Of a stretch of DNA of 64,000 nucleotides, positions 25,478 through 33,526 are shown piece after piece. Made by a program: the position numbers and the translations under genes. This stretch comes from JADZEM01 sp046328125. Lineage in GTDB: Bacteria > Chloroflexota > UBA6077 > JACCZL01. Within the stretch, counting starts at the first letter, position 1; each line of letters starts with the position of its first letter. The notes below the pieces were generated by a model. The model was not told the DNA's origin, searched no databases, and worked only from the letters and a program-made list of their open reading frames with translations. Location of the stretch: the NCBI GenBank assembly GCA_046328125.1, contig JAXLXF010000005.1, positions 62,001 to 126,000 of the forward strand, in the 5' to 3' direction.

Positions 25478-26275
25478 GTGTCAGATCGTGCGACGCTGAC
25501 AGACGAGGAGTGCCTGCAGGACGCCTGCGAGCGGCTAGCCGGGCTGCTGGCGTCGTCGCGCCGGATCGTGGCGTTCACGGGCGCCGGCATGAGCACCGAA
25601 TCCGGCATCCCGGACTTCCGGAGCCCGGGCGGGATCTGGGATCGGTACGCGCCGATTCAGTTCCAGGAGTTCCTCGCCAGCTCCGAGGCTCGCCGCGAGA
25701 CCTGGCGTCGTGGTCTCCAGACCTACCCCGTCGTCGCCGCGGCAGACCCCAATCCGGCCCACGAGTCGCTCGTCGAGCTGGAGCGGCGCGGACAGCTCAC
25801 AGCGGTGGTGACCCAGAACATCGACGGGCTGCACCATAAGGCCGGCCACGAGCCCGAGCGGGTGATCGAGCTCCACGGCAACGCCCACGGCGTCCGCTGC
25901 CTGACCTGTGACGACCTGGCCACCCGTGACGTCGTCCAGGCGCGGGTGCTGTCCGGCGAAGAGGAGCCGCCCTGCCGGACCTGCGGCGGCATCTTGAAGC
26001 CGACGACCGTCTCGTTCGGCGAGCCGATGCCGCGCCGCCCCCTCGCACGCGCCGAGGCCGCCATGCGAGCGTGCGATCTCGTGCTGGTGGTGGGCTCCAC
26101 CTTGATCGTGCACCCCGCCGCTGGTCTGCCGATGGTCGGCGTGCGGTCCGGCGCGAAGCTCGCGATCGTGAACCTGACGCCCACGCCGCTCGACGATCGC
26201 GCGACGCTGACGATTCGTGGCAAGGCCGGCGATGTCCTGCCGCCCGCGGTGGCGCGGGCCGCGCAGCTCGCCTGA
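25478..26275 (+). CDS. cobB: NAD-dependent protein deacylase, Sir2 family (CobB-like)
   Basis: A 265-residue sirtuin. NAD-binding motifs are FTGAGMSTESGIPDFRS (Gly35 onward) and TQNIDGLHHKAG. The catalytic His133 is in ELHGN, and a zinc site is formed by CLTC and CRTC. It removes acetyl or other acyl groups from lysines with NAD cleavage. The GTG at 25478 follows a GATGGGGGGA ribosome site at good spacing; a GTG at 25430 extends the frame with a non-conserved leader. tldD follows 26 bases downstream, suggesting a sirtuin-tldD-tldE transcript. Confidence 0.92.
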   Translation: MSDRATLTDEECLQDACERLAGLLASSRRIVAFTGAGMSTESGIPDFRSPGGIWDRYAPIQFQEFLASSEARRETWRRGLQTYPVVAAADPNPAHESLVELERRGQLTAVVTQNIDGLHHKAGHEPERVIELHGNAHGVRCLTCDDLATRDVVQARVLSGEEEPPCRTCGGILKPTTVSFGEPMPRRPLARAEAAMRACDLVLVVGSTLIVHPAAGLPMVGVRSGAKLAIVNLTPTPLDDRATLTIRGKAGDVLPPAVARAAQLA

Positions 26276-26301
26276 CCCGCGGCCACGGGACCGGGAGCGT
26301 C

Positions 26302-27786
26302 GTGCGCGTCGATGGCTACGACAGGGCCGTCGATGCTGCCCTCACAGTGGCGCGGGAAGCCGGACTGTACGTCATCCTGCGCATCCAGGACGCCGTCGAG
26401 CGCCGCCTGGTCGTGGTGGATGGCGGCGTCGAGCGACAACGCGTGACGCGCACGCTCGGGCTGGCCGTCCACGCGTTTGCACCGGATGGTGCGATCGGCT
26501 TCTCGTCCATCGACGACGTGACGCCGGATGGCGCGCGCGAGGCGGTCCGACGCGCCGGCAAGATGGCGAATGCCGCGCGGCGGGTGGACGCCGTCCGCTC
26601 CACGGCCCCATTCGAGTTGAGCGCCGCCGGCCGAGTCAGACTCGGCCAAGGTGACGGCGCGGATCCGATCTCGCTGACGAGTATCTCGTTGCTCCTGTCC
26701 GACGCGCAGAACGATCTGTCCGACCTGGACGTCGGGGCGGATCGCGCGATTCGGACGGCGCTGACGGCGACGGACGAGGAGTGGCGCGTGGTCCGTTCAG
26801 ACGGCACCGATCTCGGTTTCAGCACGTCGCGCGCGAGCGTCCGCCACGAGGCGTCAGGCCGGCTCGACGGCAAGATCGTCCGGGCCGTCGCGAACGTCAA
26901 CGGCGCGGACGTTGGGGCGTTGCTCGGCGCGACGGCTCTGGAGCGGCTCGCGCGCCGGCTGCGTCGGTCGGCATCCGACGTGGTCGCGGCGTCGTCGGCG
27001 CCGCCGCCGCGTGCCGGCAGCTACCGCCTGGTGCTCGACTACGCGCTGGCGAAGGGTCTGGCGCACGAGGCGATCGGCCACCTCTGCGAGTCTGACGTGG
27101 ACGGCTCGGTGCTGATGCGCGGCGGGCGTCTGCGTGTTGGCGAGCGGGTGGCGCGCGAGACCGTCTCGATCGTGGACGGCCCGCTGCCGGGCGACTACGC
27201 CCAGCAGCCGTATAGTGCCAACGGGCTGATGCGTGAGACGGTCAGGCTGGTCGATCGTGGCGTTCTCGCGGGCGGGCTTGGCGACCCGTTCACGCCGGCC
27301 GAGTCCAATATCCCGATGCGCTCCGCCGACCGGGTGGGCGGTTTTCGTGACCGTCCGATGCCGCGCATGTCGAACATCCGCGTCGAGGTTGCGGACGCCG
27401 CGCCGCTGGCCGTCGATCCGAGCATTCTGACGCCGGAGGACGCGATGCTGGCGCTGCGTCAAGCCGGCTTGCTCGACGCCGGAGTGCCGACGCTCTACCT
27501 GCGCGGCTACCGAGGAGGTCAGGCTCACCCACGGCGCGGCGATTTCATCTTCGCCGCCGACGCCGCGTTCGAGCTGACCGACGGCGGCGCACCCAGAAGC
27601 GCTGCCTCATTCTCTGGACTGGCCGAGCGCGCCCTGGCGTCGATCGTGGCCGGAATCGGGCCGCTCTGCACCGACGGCATGGGCGCCTGCCAGAAGGAGG
27701 GCAGCACGGTGCCGTGCAGTGGCGGCTCCCACGCGCTGCTCGTACTCGATCCTGACCCTGAGTCGATCGTGACGGCCGCTCGATGA
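26302..27786 (+). CDS. tldD: TldD-type metalloprotease subunit
   Basis: A 494-residue TldD/PmbA-family protein. The zinc motif HExxxH occurs as HEAIGH (255-260), with the C-terminal GMGACQKEGSTVPCSGGSHA segment where the family usually has GxCGKxGQ. TldD pairs with TldE to form a hollow protease that degrades small unfolded or leader peptides; E. coli TldD/E matures microcin B17 and processes CcdA. GTG at 26302 has GGGAG upstream; earlier in-frame codons lie inside the sirtuin gene. The next gene, its likely partner, overlaps by 4 bases. No RiPP precursor is evident nearby. Confidence 0.85.
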   Translation: MRVDGYDRAVDAALTVAREAGLYVILRIQDAVERRLVVVDGGVERQRVTRTLGLAVHAFAPDGAIGFSSIDDVTPDGAREAVRRAGKMANAARRVDAVRSTAPFELSAAGRVRLGQGDGADPISLTSISLLLSDAQNDLSDLDVGADRAIRTALTATDEEWRVVRSDGTDLGFSTSRASVRHEASGRLDGKIVRAVANVNGADVGALLGATALERLARRLRRSASDVVAASSAPPPRAGSYRLVLDYALAKGLAHEAIGHLCESDVDGSVLMRGGRLRVGERVARETVSIVDGPLPGDYAQQPYSANGLMRETVRLVDRGVLAGGLGDPFTPAESNIPMRSADRVGGFRDRPMPRMSNIRVEVADAAPLAVDPSILTPEDAMLALRQAGLLDAGVPTLYLRGYRGGQAHPRRGDFIFAADAAFELTDGGAPRSAASFSGLAERALASIVAGIGPLCTDGMGACQKEGSTVPCSGGSHALLVLDPDPESIVTAAR

Positions 27787-29105
27787 TCGCCGCCGAGCGA
27801 TTGTCGAGCCGGCTGGCCGGCCGCCCATCCATGGACGGCGCCGAGATCGTCGGATGGGCGGCTGAGATCGCCGAGACCGAGGCGGTGCGGGTCGGCGTGC
27901 GCGATTCCCGCTTTGGCGGGCCGTACGAAGGGCCGGACACGACGCTTCGCCTGGCCGGTGCGCTCGACCTCCACTGGTCGGACGGGCAGCGGTCGAGGGT
28001 CAGCCTCGACCGGCACGGATTCGCGGATCTCGACGGCGAGCTGCCCGGGTGGCGCGCGGCAGCGTACCGCGATCGGAGTAGCGGTCTGCCGCGGCTGGCC
28101 GGCCCCGCCGACCTGCCGGACGTGCAGACGCACGATCCGGATCTGGCGTTGGCCGTTCGCGATGACTCCGGCCGACTCCTCGACCTGCTCGACCGGATCA
28201 GGGAGCAGGCGCTGGCGGCTGGGGTTCGGCGGGTGGACGGCAGCTTGCGCGCCTTGCACGGCTGGCGGACAGTTGCGACGTCGGCCGGGTTTCGCTCCGA
28301 CTGGGAAGAGACGGCCTGCCGCCTGACGCTCTGGGGCGACGAGATCGCACCGGCGCGCTATCGCCGCCGGCGCCTGCCATCGTCTGATGACCTCGGGCGG
28401 ATGGTGAGCCAGGTTGCGAGGCTGGCCCCGCTGCTACGTCAGGAGGAGACCCTGCCGGTAAGTGCTCGCGGGGTCATCCTGGTGCCCGATCTGGTTGACG
28501 AGATGCTGGCTCGCTTGCTCCTGCCGAATCTCGCCGGTCGGGCGATCCGCGACGGCCGCTCGCCGTTCACGCCGGAGGACCTCGACCGAGGGGCACGGAT
28601 CGTGTGGTCTGATCTGGATCTGGTCGTGGACACCACGCTGCCATTCGAGCTGGCGACCGCGCCGTGCAGCTCGGAGGGCGTGCCCGGTGGCCGCACGACG
28701 CTCGTGGACCGAGGCCGGCTCGTGTCGCCGATCGTCGATCTCGCGACGGCGCACGAGCTCGGCCGGGCGCCGACTCCCGTCCCCCGCGCCAGCCCGCGTG
28801 CGCTGCTGCTGTCGCAATCTCCACCGCTGGCGCTCGACGCGGCTGTCCGTCTCCTCGGCGAGGGTGCGATCGTGCGTGACCTGCCCGGATTGCACACACA
28901 GCAGGCGCGACGGTCACAGTACGCGCTCATCGCGCCGGACGCACAGGTCGTTCGTCACGGGCGGGCAGGTGGGCGCTGCGCCGTGCGGGTAGCTGGCAAC
29001 CTCCTGGACCACCTCAACCGGCCGACGACCAGGCTGGTCGGGGTGCCGGGCGAGCTCGGAGTCGGGCTGCTCGTCCTGGACGGCTGCCAGCTGTTGCCGG
29101 CTTGA
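27783..29105 (+). CDS. TldE/PmbA-like partner subunit
   Basis: A 440-residue TldD/PmbA-family protein without the HExxxH motif, as expected for the non-catalytic TldE (PmbA) half. The C-terminal region (LPVSARGVILVPDLVDEML, GIVRDLPGLHTQQ-like segment, CAVRVAGNLLDHLNRP) fits the family, while the N-terminal half is divergent. Start ATG overlaps the tldD stop (ATGA), implying translational coupling and a 1:1 complex. Divergence from textbook TldE is considerable, so assignment as partner rests mostly on linkage and the C-terminal pattern. Confidence 0.75.
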   Translation: MIAAERLSSRLAGRPSMDGAEIVGWAAEIAETEAVRVGVRDSRFGGPYEGPDTTLRLAGALDLHWSDGQRSRVSLDRHGFADLDGELPGWRAAAYRDRSSGLPRLAGPADLPDVQTHDPDLALAVRDDSGRLLDLLDRIREQALAAGVRRVDGSLRALHGWRTVATSAGFRSDWEETACRLTLWGDEIAPARYRRRRLPSSDDLGRMVSQVARLAPLLRQEETLPVSARGVILVPDLVDEMLARLLLPNLAGRAIRDGRSPFTPEDLDRGARIVWSDLDLVVDTTLPFELATAPCSSEGVPGGRTTLVDRGRLVSPIVDLATAHELGRAPTPVPRASPRALLLSQSPPLALDAAVRLLGEGAIVRDLPGLHTQQARRSQYALIAPDAQVVRHGRAGGRCAVRVAGNLLDHLNRPTTRLVGVPGELGVGLLVLDGCQLLPA

Positions 29106-29270
29106 TTTGTGACCTGGGCGGCTCGTGGCACGTGCGCTGCGATGCCGAGGATACAGGTTGGACGGCAGGCAGTGGTGGCGGCCGGGACCGTTGTCCCATA
29201 TCATGCCGTTCGGGCAGACCGCGAGCCGCCAATCGGGCCGCCGACCAGGGGGAACGCGGACCGACGGTGC

Positions 29271-29276
29271 TATACT
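29271..29276 (+). promoter_or_regulatory. Candidate -10 box for the Usp gene
   Basis: TATACT in CGGTGCTATACTAGCG, 33 bases before the ATG. The -35 region is not recognisable. It suggests that the Usp-RCK genes start a new transcript after the TldE gene. Confidence 0.35.
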
Positions 29277-29309
29277 AGCGCTGGCGAAAGACAGCCCGGG
29301 TTTCGGGGC

Positions 29310-29735
29310 ATGATTCACGCGAATCGCATCCTGGTTCCGATCAAAGGGAACCCCACGGACGTCGAAGTCCTGGAGCTCGCATGCCAGATCGCCGAGCGAT
29401 CGAAGGCACAGGTCTACGCCATCCACGTCATCGAGGTGAAGCGAACGCTGCCGCTCGACGCCGAGCTGCAAGACGAGGCGGAGCGGGGCGAGGATCTGCT
29501 CAACCATGCCGAGCAGATCGGCGAGCGCCTGGGCGTGACGATCCACACCGACCTGCTCCAGGCCAGGGACGTGGGCTCCGCCATCGTGGACGAGGTGCTC
29601 GAGCGGGGTATCGACCTCGTCATCATCGGCATTCTGCTCAAGAAGCGGTTCGGCGACCTCGACCTCGGTTCGACGCTGCCGTATGTGCTCAAGAACGCGC
29701 CGTGTCGAGTCTGGGCGTGTCGGCAGCAGGTCTGA
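29310..29735 (+). CDS. Universal stress protein (UspA family)
   Basis: A 141-residue single-domain Usp. NRILVPIKGNPTDVEVLELAC opens the Rossmann-like fold, and the C-terminal GDLDLGSTLPYVLKNAPCRVW segment gives the glycine/serine loop that binds ATP in ATP-type Usp proteins; its first glycines are less regular (IGILLKKRFG). Usp proteins often accompany transporters and potassium regulators. Here two TrkA/RCK genes follow directly, so it may act in the same potassium or stress response, though that is only context. Confidence 0.85.
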   Translation: MIHANRILVPIKGNPTDVEVLELACQIAERSKAQVYAIHVIEVKRTLPLDAELQDEAERGEDLLNHAEQIGERLGVTIHTDLLQARDVGSAIVDEVLERGIDLVIIGILLKKRFGDLDLGSTLPYVLKNAPCRVWACRQQV

Positions 29736-29826
29736 CCGTCGCGCTTTGCTCGACGCCCGACCGAGTCGGCGTCTACGATGCTGTCTCTACTCTCGCGGAT
29801 CGTCACTACTGAGGCTGAGAAGCGCG

Positions 29827-30246
29827 ATGTACGTCATCATCATGGGCTGTGGCCGAGTCGGTGCCCGTCTCGCCCGGCTGCTCGTCGATTCAGGGCACGA
29901 AGTCATGGTGATGGATCTGAGCGCGACGGCGTTCGACCGCCTCGGCCGGGACTTTCCAGGCGCGACGATGATCGGGAACGGCATCGACCACGACGATCTC
30001 GTGAAGGCTGGCATCGAGCGGGCGGACGCCTTTGCTGCTGTGACGCAGGGCGACAATCGAAACATCATGTCGGCGCAGATCGCCAAGCACGTGTTCAAGG
30101 TGCCACGCGTCGTCACCAGAATCTACGATCCGATCCGCCAGGACACGTACCGGGCGCTCGGCCTCGACGCCGTTAGCCCGACCGTGATCGGCGCGCAGGT
30201 GTTCTTCGGCATGCTGACGGGCGAAGAGAGCCAGGAGAACGGATAG
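29827..30246 (+). CDS. TrkA-N (RCK_N) domain protein, short
   Basis: A 139-residue NAD-binding regulator of potassium transport consisting only of the RCK_N domain. The dinucleotide motif GCGRVGARLARLL is followed by the acidic end of strand two (VMVMDLS). GNGIDHDDLVKAGIERADAFAAVTQGDNRNIMSAQIAKHVF is the typical middle. No RCK_C domain is present. It overlaps no neighbour; the next RCK gene starts within 3 bases of its stop, so both are probably expressed together. No TrkH/TrkG membrane subunit lies in the window. Confidence 0.88.
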   Translation: MYVIIMGCGRVGARLARLLVDSGHEVMVMDLSATAFDRLGRDFPGATMIGNGIDHDDLVKAGIERADAFAAVTQGDNRNIMSAQIAKHVFKVPRVVTRIYDPIRQDTYRALGLDAVSPTVIGAQVFFGMLTGEESQENG

Positions 30247-30248
30247 CC

Positions 30249-30938
30249 GTGTACATCATCGTCGCAGGCGGCGGGAAGGTCGGCTTCTACCTGGCGCGAG
30301 AGCTGATCGCGCAGGGACACGAGGTGCTGCTGATCGAGAAGAGCCGTGCCCGGTGCGAGACCATCGCCGCCGAGCTCGGCAACGTCGTGCAGCGGGGCAA
30401 CGCCGACGAAGCATCCGTGCTGGCCGAGGCTGGCACCAACCGGGCTGACGTGATGGTCGCCGTCACCGGCGACGACGAAGACAATCTGGTGATCTGCCAG
30501 GTCGCCAAGCGGCGATTCAACGTGCCTCGCGTGGTGGCCCGAATCAACAACCCGAAGAACGAGGGGATCTTCCGCCTGCTCGGAATCGACGCGACGGTCA
30601 GCAGCACCGACCTGATCCTGTCCGTCATCGAGCAGGAGATCCCCGAGCAGGCGCTCGTGCCGCTACTCCGCCTCCGACACGCCGACGTCGAGGTGCTGGA
30701 CATCACGCTGCCGAAGGACTCGTCGCTGGACGGCGTCGCACTGCGGGAGCTGCGCCTGCCGCCGGACTCGCTCATCGCCATCGTGATCCGGGCCGGCGAG
30801 GCGATCTTTCCGATCGGCAACACGGCGCTGCGAGCCGGCGACGAGATCCTGGCGCTGACGCGGCCAATCCACGAGGACGAGCTGCGGCGCCTGTTCTTCG
30901 CGCGCTCTGGGACGGCACCGGTCCCGCCGCGCCGCTGA
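30249..30938 (+). CDS. trkA: TrkA-type potassium-uptake regulator (RCK_N + RCK_C)
   Basis: A 229-residue cytosolic gating subunit. Residues 1-130 form RCK_N (GGGKVGFYLARELIAQGHEV, then GNADEASVLAEAGTNRADVMVAVTGDDEDN), and residues about 140-220 form RCK_C (LDITLPKDSSLDGVALRELRLPPDSLIAIVIRAGEAIFPIGNTALRAGDEILALTR). RCK_N binds NAD(H)/ATP; RCK_C in many homologues binds c-di-AMP, which is notable because a c-di-AMP riboswitch occurs at 48.8 kb. GTG start. It forms a pair with the RCK_N-only gene upstream. Confidence 0.9.
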   Translation: MYIIVAGGGKVGFYLARELIAQGHEVLLIEKSRARCETIAAELGNVVQRGNADEASVLAEAGTNRADVMVAVTGDDEDNLVICQVAKRRFNVPRVVARINNPKNEGIFRLLGIDATVSSTDLILSVIEQEIPEQALVPLLRLRHADVEVLDITLPKDSSLDGVALRELRLPPDSLIAIVIRAGEAIFPIGNTALRAGDEILALTRPIHEDELRRLFFARSGTAPVPPRR

Positions 30939-31070
30939 ACCGTGGCCGCGCAGCCCCGACGAGGGTGTGTGTCAGCGCGGTCGTTGGGCGCGGAATCCGC
31001 GATCTGGTAGACTCGTGCGACTCGACCCTCGACGGCAGATGCCCGCCAGCAACAGCCCCGAGGACCATGC

Positions 31071-33521
31071 GTGAAGCCGATGTGGACGTCCTACGGCGGG
31101 CGGGCTCGATCCAGAGGCTTGACTGACGTTCGCGACCTTCCAGCCGCGCTCGCTCGGATCGAGCGCTGGGCGCTCCCGGTCGCGATCCTGACGCTGTTTG
31201 CGTATCCGAATCCGCTGGTTCCTGCCGCGTTCGCGATCCCGATCGTGAGTGGTGGGCTGCGCCTGACCTACGGCAGGCTCCGCGTGCGTGCCGTGCCGGT
31301 GGATGCCTTCGTCGTGCTGCTTTCGCTGGGCACGCTGCTCGGGCTGGCCGTCGCGCACCAGCAGGACGCCGCGATGCTGCGGTTCACCGGCGTCGTCGGG
31401 GCGCTGGCGACGTTCTACGCGTTGCGAGGATACATCCAGACCGAGCGCGAGGTCCGCCAGGTCGGGCTGGCCGTGCTGGCGGCTACCGTTCTCGGCATCG
31501 TCGCGGTCCTGGCGTTGTTGCGCGGTGTGCTGCCTGACAGCCCCGTGACGAGCGCGCTTGGACCGTTGCTCGCCCCGTTCTCGATCTTTCCGGGCGTCAG
31601 CGGCGACACGCTCGACGTCAACGCCCGCTTCACAGTGCACCAGTACGGGCTGGCGCACGTGCTGCTGGTCGCGTCGGCGTTCGCGGTCGCCGGCATCGCG
31701 CTGAGCGGGCGGGGCAGCGTCACCCTCGTCAGCTTGCTGGCGCTGGTCGTGTTGATGCCGCTCTTGCTTGCGAGTCAGGCGCGGGGAGCTTTCCTGGCGC
31801 TCGCGCTGGCCTCGACCGTGGTGGCGGCGTATCGGACGCGGCTGGCGTGGATGATCCCGCCGCTGGCCGTCGGCCTGCTGTACGTCCTGCTGCAGCGCGG
31901 CACGATCTCCCGTGGCGTCGAGTCCGAGTGGCTGAGCCAGAGATTGGGCTACTGGACCGGCACCCTCTCGCTGCTCGGCGACGTCCCCCTCACCGGCGCT
32001 GGCCTCGGGATGCGGACGTTCGCCGAAGTGTTCGCCTGGTACCACCAGCTGCCGGACCCGTATCAGGTCTCGCACACCCACAACGTGGTGGTGCAGGCGT
32101 ACGCCGAACAGGGCCTGCTCGGCGCGATCGGGATGCTCGGGCTGCTGGTCGTCGGGATCGTCGTCAGCTTCCGGGCGCTCACACGGGCGACCGGGCCGTC
32201 GCGCTGGCTGGTCGGCGGCGCGGCCAGCGGATTCCTCGGCTCGGCAGTGTACGGCATGACCGATCAGGTTCCGTCCAACAATCTCAGTCTGGCGTTGGTG
32301 CTGGCGATGCTCGCGCTGACGGTGAGCGCCGACCGGATCTGGGCGCCGAACGTGGACAAGACCCGAGCGAGGGCGGCCGCCTCGGCCCCGCGACGGCCGG
32401 CCCTCGTCGGCACCGCGCGGCGACGGGCCGCGTTGATGGCGGCCCTGGCGATCGTGGCGCTGGTCGGCCTGGGGGCGCTCTCTCCGCGCTGGATCAGCGG
32501 TCTCTACCTGAACGCGGGATCGAGCCAGCTGCTGGCAGCGGTGCTCGACCGCTCGCGCGACCCTGACCTCCGCGCGGCCCGCCTCCAGCGCGCCGAGGAC
32601 TGGCTGGCGCAGGCCGTGAGCTGGAACGCGCGCAATGTCCCGGCCGCACGCAATCTGGCCTGGGCGAAGGTGCTCCGCCACGACATCGCCGGCGCCACCG
32701 CCACGATCCAGGACTCGTACCGCCCGGACCTGACCTCGTTCGAGCGGTCGCAGCTGGCGCGAGTGGCGGCGGATGCCGGCATGGTCGAGCTGACCATCCA
32801 GCTGTACAAGGAAGGCGGCGACGAGACCCGTCTGAAAGCGCTGGCCGAGAAGCTGTGGAGCGGCCGGCGCTACCACGATGCCGCGCTGGCGTACGCGGGC
32901 CTGACCGAGCTCGACCCTGACGAGGCCGAGTACGTCTCGAACTTTGCGAAAGTGATCCTCGAAGGCGGCGGTGACGACAAAGAGGCCGCCAACGCGCTCA
33001 TCGTGGCGGTGCGGCGCAAGCCCGAGTCGGCGCGCAACCTCGCACGCCAGCTCGTGCTCTCGGGCGAGCCGTTCAGAGGAAACGAGAAGCGGCAGGGCGG
33101 CAACTTCGCAGCGGCGAAGTTCTGGTTCACGCTCGCGAGCCAGGTCGATCCGACCTATGACCGCCCGGAGGTCGAGCTCGGGTCGATCCACTACTACCGC
33201 GAGCTGTACCAGGAGGCCGCCGAGCACTTCCACGAGGCGCAGCGTCGCGATCCGCGCAACCCCTCGACGTTCAACCAGCTTGGCGAGACCTACTTCAAGC
33301 TGGGCAAAATCGACGAGGGGCTGGGCTACTACCAGCAGGGCATGGCGCTGCGGCCGGAGCGCGCGGACCTGCATCTCAACCTCGCACGGGCGTACCTGAC
33401 GGCCGGCCGGCGTGAGGACGCGGCCCGCGAGTTTCAGGCGACCATTGACCGGGCCTCGGTCGGCTCGGAAGTGGACGTCGCGGCGCGCAACGAGCTGCGC
33501 CGCATGCAGGCGGGCGGCTGA
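31071..33521 (+). CDS. O-antigen ligase/polymerase-like membrane protein with TPR tail
   Basis: An 816-residue protein built like the 6.1-kb gene: a polytopic Wzy/WaaL-type domain (about residues 25-460) and a soluble TPR region (about 500-810). The conserved loop is SHTHNVVVQAYAEQGLLGAIGML, preceded by GAGLGMRTFAEVFAWYHQLP. TPR units include AEHFHEAQRRDPRNPSTFNQLGETYFKLG and GYYQQGMALRPERADLHLNLARAYL. It probably assembles a surface glycan on the outer side of the membrane. GTG start with GAGGA about 8 bases upstream. The next gene, a GT39-like enzyme, starts 5 bases after the stop. Confidence 0.82.
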   Translation: MKPMWTSYGGRARSRGLTDVRDLPAALARIERWALPVAILTLFAYPNPLVPAAFAIPIVSGGLRLTYGRLRVRAVPVDAFVVLLSLGTLLGLAVAHQQDAAMLRFTGVVGALATFYALRGYIQTEREVRQVGLAVLAATVLGIVAVLALLRGVLPDSPVTSALGPLLAPFSIFPGVSGDTLDVNARFTVHQYGLAHVLLVASAFAVAGIALSGRGSVTLVSLLALVVLMPLLLASQARGAFLALALASTVVAAYRTRLAWMIPPLAVGLLYVLLQRGTISRGVESEWLSQRLGYWTGTLSLLGDVPLTGAGLGMRTFAEVFAWYHQLPDPYQVSHTHNVVVQAYAEQGLLGAIGMLGLLVVGIVVSFRALTRATGPSRWLVGGAASGFLGSAVYGMTDQVPSNNLSLALVLAMLALTVSADRIWAPNVDKTRARAAASAPRRPALVGTARRRAALMAALAIVALVGLGALSPRWISGLYLNAGSSQLLAAVLDRSRDPDLRAARLQRAEDWLAQAVSWNARNVPAARNLAWAKVLRHDIAGATATIQDSYRPDLTSFERSQLARVAADAGMVELTIQLYKEGGDETRLKALAEKLWSGRRYHDAALAYAGLTELDPDEAEYVSNFAKVILEGGGDDKEAANALIVAVRRKPESARNLARQLVLSGEPFRGNEKRQGGNFAAAKFWFTLASQVDPTYDRPEVELGSIHYYRELYQEAAEHFHEAQRRDPRNPSTFNQLGETYFKLGKIDEGLGYYQQGMALRPERADLHLNLARAYLTAGRREDAAREFQATIDRASVGSEVDVAARNELRRMQAGG

Positions 33522-33526
33522 GCGGC

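Noticed and set aside
30972..33374. An 800-codon open frame antisense to the second Wzy-TPR gene
   Set aside because: Its translation is Arg/Gln/His/Asp-rich with no recognisable domain; the sense-strand gene is strongly supported.
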